Assembly: GCA_001723855.1 (NCBI GenBank)
Contig: MCBC01000059.1
Span: forward strand, 1 to 7,546
Length of the DNA stretch: 7,546 nt
Source: Candidatus Altarchaeales archaeon WOR_SM1_86-2
Lineage (GTDB): Archaea > Altiarchaeota > Altiarchaeia > IMC4 > MCBC01
Reading direction: 5' to 3'
Part shown: piece after piece, positions 5,207-7,546 of the stretch
How positions within the stretch are numbered: position 1 is the first letter of the stretch
How the letters are laid out: the number at the start of each line of letters is the position of its first letter
Notes under the pieces: generated by a model
Told to the model about the DNA's origin: nothing
What the model saw: only the letters and a program-made list of their open reading frames with translations
The model's database searches: none
Program-made: the position numbers and the translations under genes

Positions 5207-5221
5207 TCTTTTATAATTAAA
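5207..5221. promoter_or_regulatory. AT-rich divergent promoter of tRNA-Val and the flavoprotein gene
   Basis: CTTTTATAATTAAAA is centred ~26-28 nt before the flavoprotein ATG at 5240, the normal TATA distance for a leaderless message. On the minus strand the same block offers TTTAATTAT and TTATAAAAG about 18-24 nt before the mature tRNA 5' end. One AT block may serve both directions. Confidence 0.5.
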
Positions 5222-5239
5222 ATAATAAATTAAAATAAA

Positions 5240-5818
5240 ATGAAGGTTGCTGGGATTGTCGGGAGCCATAGGGAAAACAGCAACGCTGAATTTCTTGCCA
5301 GGGAAGCGTTGAATGAGGTAGAGAAGAACAACTGCGAGACTGAAATTATTTCACTATGCGGTAAAAGAATAGATCCCTGCAAAGAGTGCAAAACATGCCC
5401 GGAGGACTGCATACTGGCTGACGACGCAGCAGAAATCCTAAAAAAGTTGAAGCAAGCAGACGGTATTATCGTCTCCACCCCGGTATTTTTCTCATCCGTA
5501 AGCGGGCAGTTGAAAAATCTTTTTGACAGGAGCGTGATCCTGAGAAGACACGGGTTTTTGCTGAGAAATAAGGTTGGGGGAGCAATCGCGGTCGGGGGCT
5601 CAAGAAACGGCGGGCAGGAGGTAGCGATACTTGAAATTCTCGCATGGATGCTGTTCCATGACATGGTTGTCGTAGGGGACGGCGCACCTTACGCACACTT
5701 TGGCGCCGCATCCTGGGCAAGAAATGCAGGGGAAGCAAAAGATGATCGGATCGGGATTGAAAGCGCGCGGAATTTAGGGAAGAGAATCAGCGAGGTTTTT
5801 GAGATGATTGAGAGATAG
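5240..5818 (+). CDS. Iron-sulfur-flavoprotein-like NAD(P)H/FMN reductase
   Basis: A 192-residue protein of the flavodoxin-like NADPH-dependent FMN reductase superfamily. The FMN phosphate loop is GSHRENSN (8-15). STPVFFSSVSGQLKNLFDR (79-97) is the characteristic second flavin and dimer-contact motif, and AVGGSRNGGQE (117-127) is the third. Between strands it carries a compact cysteine cluster, Cys47, Cys50, Cys53 and Cys57 (CX2CX2CX3C). This is close to the CX2CX2CX4-7C cluster that binds a [4Fe-4S] centre in Methanosarcina iron-sulfur flavoprotein (Isf). I infer a [4Fe-4S]- and FMN-containing electron carrier or reductase in the cytoplasm, possibly for oxygen or peroxide detoxification as proposed for Isf. 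The shorter last spacing is a caveat. Leaderless: TATA block ~28 nt upstream, no Shine-Dalgarno. One base separates its stop codon from that of the opposite-strand 3TM gene. Confidence 0.88.
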   Translation: MKVAGIVGSHRENSNAEFLAREALNEVEKNNCETEIISLCGKRIDPCKECKTCPEDCILADDAAEILKKLKQADGIIVSTPVFFSSVSGQLKNLFDRSVILRRHGFLLRNKVGGAIAVGGSRNGGQEVAILEILAWMLFHDMVVVGDGAPYAHFGAASWARNAGEAKDDRIGIESARNLGKRISEVFEMIER

Positions 5819-5819
5819 A

Positions 5820-6251
5820 TCAGATGCCCATATAGAAGAGGATAACGAACACCCATAGTGAAATAATGGTGAATATAATAAGTATGTTGTATAGCTCCCA
5901 CTGCCCACCGCTTCCCGGATTATGTTCCAGCAGTACCGCTATTCTTTCGTTGAGACACTTCCTTTTGATAACTTTTTCTATCTCAGCGCTTTTATTATAG
6001 AAAAAAAGTTTTATTTTTCTAAAATCGGATGCGATGCGCAGCAGACATAAAAGACAAATCGACACAAAAATGGATAAGTATATGACAGCTGCCATACTTA
6101 ACTGGGAAATATTGTTGATAATGAGACCTATTAGAACCAACACCCCGGAAAGTATTATGGAGGTGACCATCCATAGTAATTTATCATGGTGCCTGCCGGC
6201 CTTTTCTGCTTCATGATATTCACTGAGCAGCATTCCACATTCGTCTTTCAT
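5820..6251 (-). CDS. Three-transmembrane protein of unknown function
   Basis: I do not recognise this 143-residue protein. An N-terminal charged helix (~1-24, EYHEAEKAGRHHDK) precedes a hairpin of two membrane segments (~26-45 and ~52-72). A basic, probably cytoplasmic middle follows (~73-105: FRKIKLFF, EKVIKRK), then a third segment at the C-terminus (~119-141). The helix-plus-2TM-hairpin start is loosely like small effector-type membrane proteins (for example SLATT-type), but no diagnostic motif confirms this and no nucleotide-signalling or defence gene lies nearby. It is convergent with the flavoprotein gene with a one-base gap and no terminator between them. On its promoter side a TATA-like TTTTTATATA (6281-6290, minus strand) lies ~34 nt from the ATG, so a leader of a few bases is possible. 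Base composition is like its neighbours, and the frame is open over its full length. Confidence 0.6.
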   Translation of the reverse strand: MKDECGMLLSEYHEAEKAGRHHDKLLWMVTSIILSGVLVLIGLIINNISQLSMAAVIYLSIFVSICLLCLLRIASDFRKIKLFFYNKSAEIEKVIKRKCLNERIAVLLEHNPGSGGQWELYNILIIFTIISLWVFVILFYMGI

Positions 6252-6359
6252 TTGTATATGATAATATAATAGAGATTTGATATATAAAAACTAAATTTTC
6301 TAATATAAAATCATTGCAATAATAATATTTTTCTTATTTTAAAATTAAATGATAATAAG
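6252..6359. promoter_or_regulatory. AT-rich divergent promoter region of the 3TM gene and the RNase J-like gene
   Basis: About 108 nt, almost all A and T. TTATTTTAAAA (6334-6344) is centred ~21 nt before the ATG at 6360 and fits the leaderless pattern of this window. TATATAAAAA (6281-6290) read on the minus strand serves the 3TM gene. No other element is distinguishable in so AT-rich a stretch. Confidence 0.5.
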
Positions 6360-7546
6360 ATGACATCCCTTACTTTCTACGGCGGCATAAATGAGATCGG
6401 GGGAAACAAGATTCTCCTTGAAGACCGGGACACGAGAATCTTTCTTGACTTCGGGATGAGTTTCTCTCTTGCCAATACTTATTTTGATGAGTTCATGCAG
6501 CCGAGAAAATGTGCGGGTATTTCCGATCTGATGGAATTTAACCTCCTCCCGGATCTAAAAGGTCTTTACAGATGCGATTACATGGAACACTGCGGATACA
6601 AACCGGAAGAAAAACCGGATTTCAATGCTGTCCTGCTCAGCCATGCACACATGGACCACTCGGCATATATCCACTATCTCAGGGATGATATCCCTATTTA
6701 CTGCACTCAAGGATCAAAAGATATAATGCAGGCTCTTGATGAAACCGGCTCTACAGGAACCACTGAACTGATATGGCTCAAAGAATCCTTTAAGATGTAC
6801 ATAAACAAAAAAGGGGAGCCGTCCCGCCTGATAGGTGAAAGGACAAAAAAAGAACGAACCTACAGTATAATTGATGAAAAAACATTCCGCATCGGGGATA
6901 TGGAAATAGAAGCATTACCGGTAAGCCATTCTCTTGAAGGTGCCACCGCCTATATTATTCACACCGGGAAGGGACCTGTCATCTACACAGGGGACTTCAG
7001 ATTTCACGGCTACAAAGGGGACTTAACAAGAAAATTCGTGAAACATGCTGCTGATGTAGAGCCAGTTGCTTTAATGATCGAGGGAACCAGAATAGATTCT
7101 CAAGAAAGGGATAGCGAAAATGATGTAAAGGAAAGGGTTATGGAGCAGGTAGAAAAAACCGAGAATTTGGTGGTAGTGAATTTTCCAATCCGCGATACCG
7201 ACAGGATGATATCTTTCCATGATGCCGCTAAAAATACCAACCGCTCTTTAGTCATAAACCTGAGACAAGCTTACCTTCTACAACTGTTTGAGAATTCAGG
7301 TATCTCAGTTCCAAGAATCGATGACGAGCACATCAGGATCTATGTCCCTAAGAAGAGCTGGGGTGTTTTCAGGGATGATAGATTCCCGGAAAGAATTCAA
7401 TGTATGGACTACAAAAAATGGGAACAGGACTTTTTAGACCATCAGAATATAGTCACTGCCCGGGAAATAAGAAAAAACCAGGAATCCTTCGTCTTCCGAT
7501 GCGACTTCTTTGAATTGAAGGAACTTATAGATATAAAACCGGATAA
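6360..7546 (+). CDS. RNase J-like beta-CASP metallo-beta-lactamase nuclease (3' end cut off)
   Basis: An open frame of 395 codons runs off the window end, so the C-terminus is missing. Metallo-beta-lactamase signatures are in order: FLDFGMSF (28-35), the zinc motif HAHMDH at 95-100, SHS with His190, and YTGDFRFHG with Asp212 (209-217). A beta-CASP-like part follows (EGTRID 241-246; ENLVVVNFPIRDTDRM 268-283; SLVINLRQAYL 296-306). RNase J enzymes are exo/endoribonucleases that trim RNA 5' ends, and this arrangement (SHS...GDF...R) is closest to them. It is divergent: a ~45-residue insertion (about 38-85) with Cys51, Cys72 and Cys78 lies between the first strand motifs and the zinc motif, and another lies near 130-170. 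RNA processing is therefore an inference. The ATG at 6360 is preferred because the one at 6349 meets a stop after four codons. No Shine-Dalgarno; TATA-like box ~21 nt upstream. Confidence 0.8.
   Translation, partial: MTSLTFYGGINEIGGNKILLEDRDTRIFLDFGMSFSLANTYFDEFMQPRKCAGISDLMEFNLLPDLKGLYRCDYMEHCGYKPEEKPDFNAVLLSHAHMDHSAYIHYLRDDIPIYCTQGSKDIMQALDETGSTGTTELIWLKESFKMYINKKGEPSRLIGERTKKERTYSIIDEKTFRIGDMEIEALPVSHSLEGATAYIIHTGKGPVIYTGDFRFHGYKGDLTRKFVKHAADVEPVALMIEGTRIDSQERDSENDVKERVMEQVEKTENLVVVNFPIRDTDRMISFHDAAKNTNRSLVINLRQAYLLQLFENSGISVPRIDDEHIRIYVPKKSWGVFRDDRFPERIQCMDYKKWEQDFLDHQNIVTAREIRKNQESFVFRCDFFELKELIDIKPD

Noticed and set aside
5230..5664. A 144-residue minus-strand frame opposite the flavoprotein
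   Set aside because: It is a shadow of the strongly supported flavoprotein gene, with no recognisable motif.
1..7546. CRISPR array, insertion sequence or prophage
   Set aside because: No spaced direct repeats, transposase, integrase or terminal inverted repeats are visible in any part of the window.

Overview
The window is archaeal, most likely euryarchaeal in the broad sense. It encodes aIF5A with a hypusine-type GKHG loop, aIF2-alpha, CutA, and a tRNA-Val(GAC) whose canonical-position intron forms a bulge-helix-bulge. TATA-like boxes lie about 20-28 nt upstream of most start codons with no Shine-Dalgarno sequence, which is the leaderless archaeal pattern. Protein similarity cannot be searched here, so the lineage is not placed more finely.

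Layout. 1-401: no protein gene. An AT-rich stretch (1-168) holds a candidate promoter, followed by a GC-rich, heavily self-complementary leader (about 169-385) and a strong Shine-Dalgarno sequence. 402-2036 (+): secreted PQQ-type beta-propeller protein with a C-terminal calcium-loop domain, ending at a hairpin/poly-T terminator. 2119-2730 (-): small membrane-embedded M48-like metalloprotease. 2776-3081 (+): CutA, divergent from the protease around one palindromic TATA box. 3121-3519 (+): aIF5A. 3520-4176 (-): stand-alone 7TM protein like the sensor half of 7TM histidine kinases, abutting aIF5A tail to tail. 4240-5052 (+): aIF2-alpha. 5088-5193 (-): intron-containing tRNA-Val. 5240-5818 (+): iron-sulfur-flavoprotein-like NAD(P)H/FMN reductase. 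5820-6251 (-): 3TM protein of unknown function. 6360-7546 (+): beta-CASP/RNase J-like metallo-beta-lactamase, cut by the window end.

The genes alternate strand and do not form one pathway. Two translation factors, a tRNA and a probable RNA nuclease are information-processing genes. The rest concern the envelope (secreted propeller, protease, 7TM and 3TM proteins) or redox and metal handling (flavoprotein, CutA). Nearly every gene appears to have its own promoter, so there is no long operon.

The most unusual item is the 5' leader of the secreted propeller gene. It is the only gene here with a long leader and a clear Shine-Dalgarno sequence. The leader contains at least seven stems, two of them mutually exclusive hairpins just before the ribosome binding site. 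I do not recognise the RNA family. It is a candidate riboswitch-like or otherwise undescribed structured RNA.
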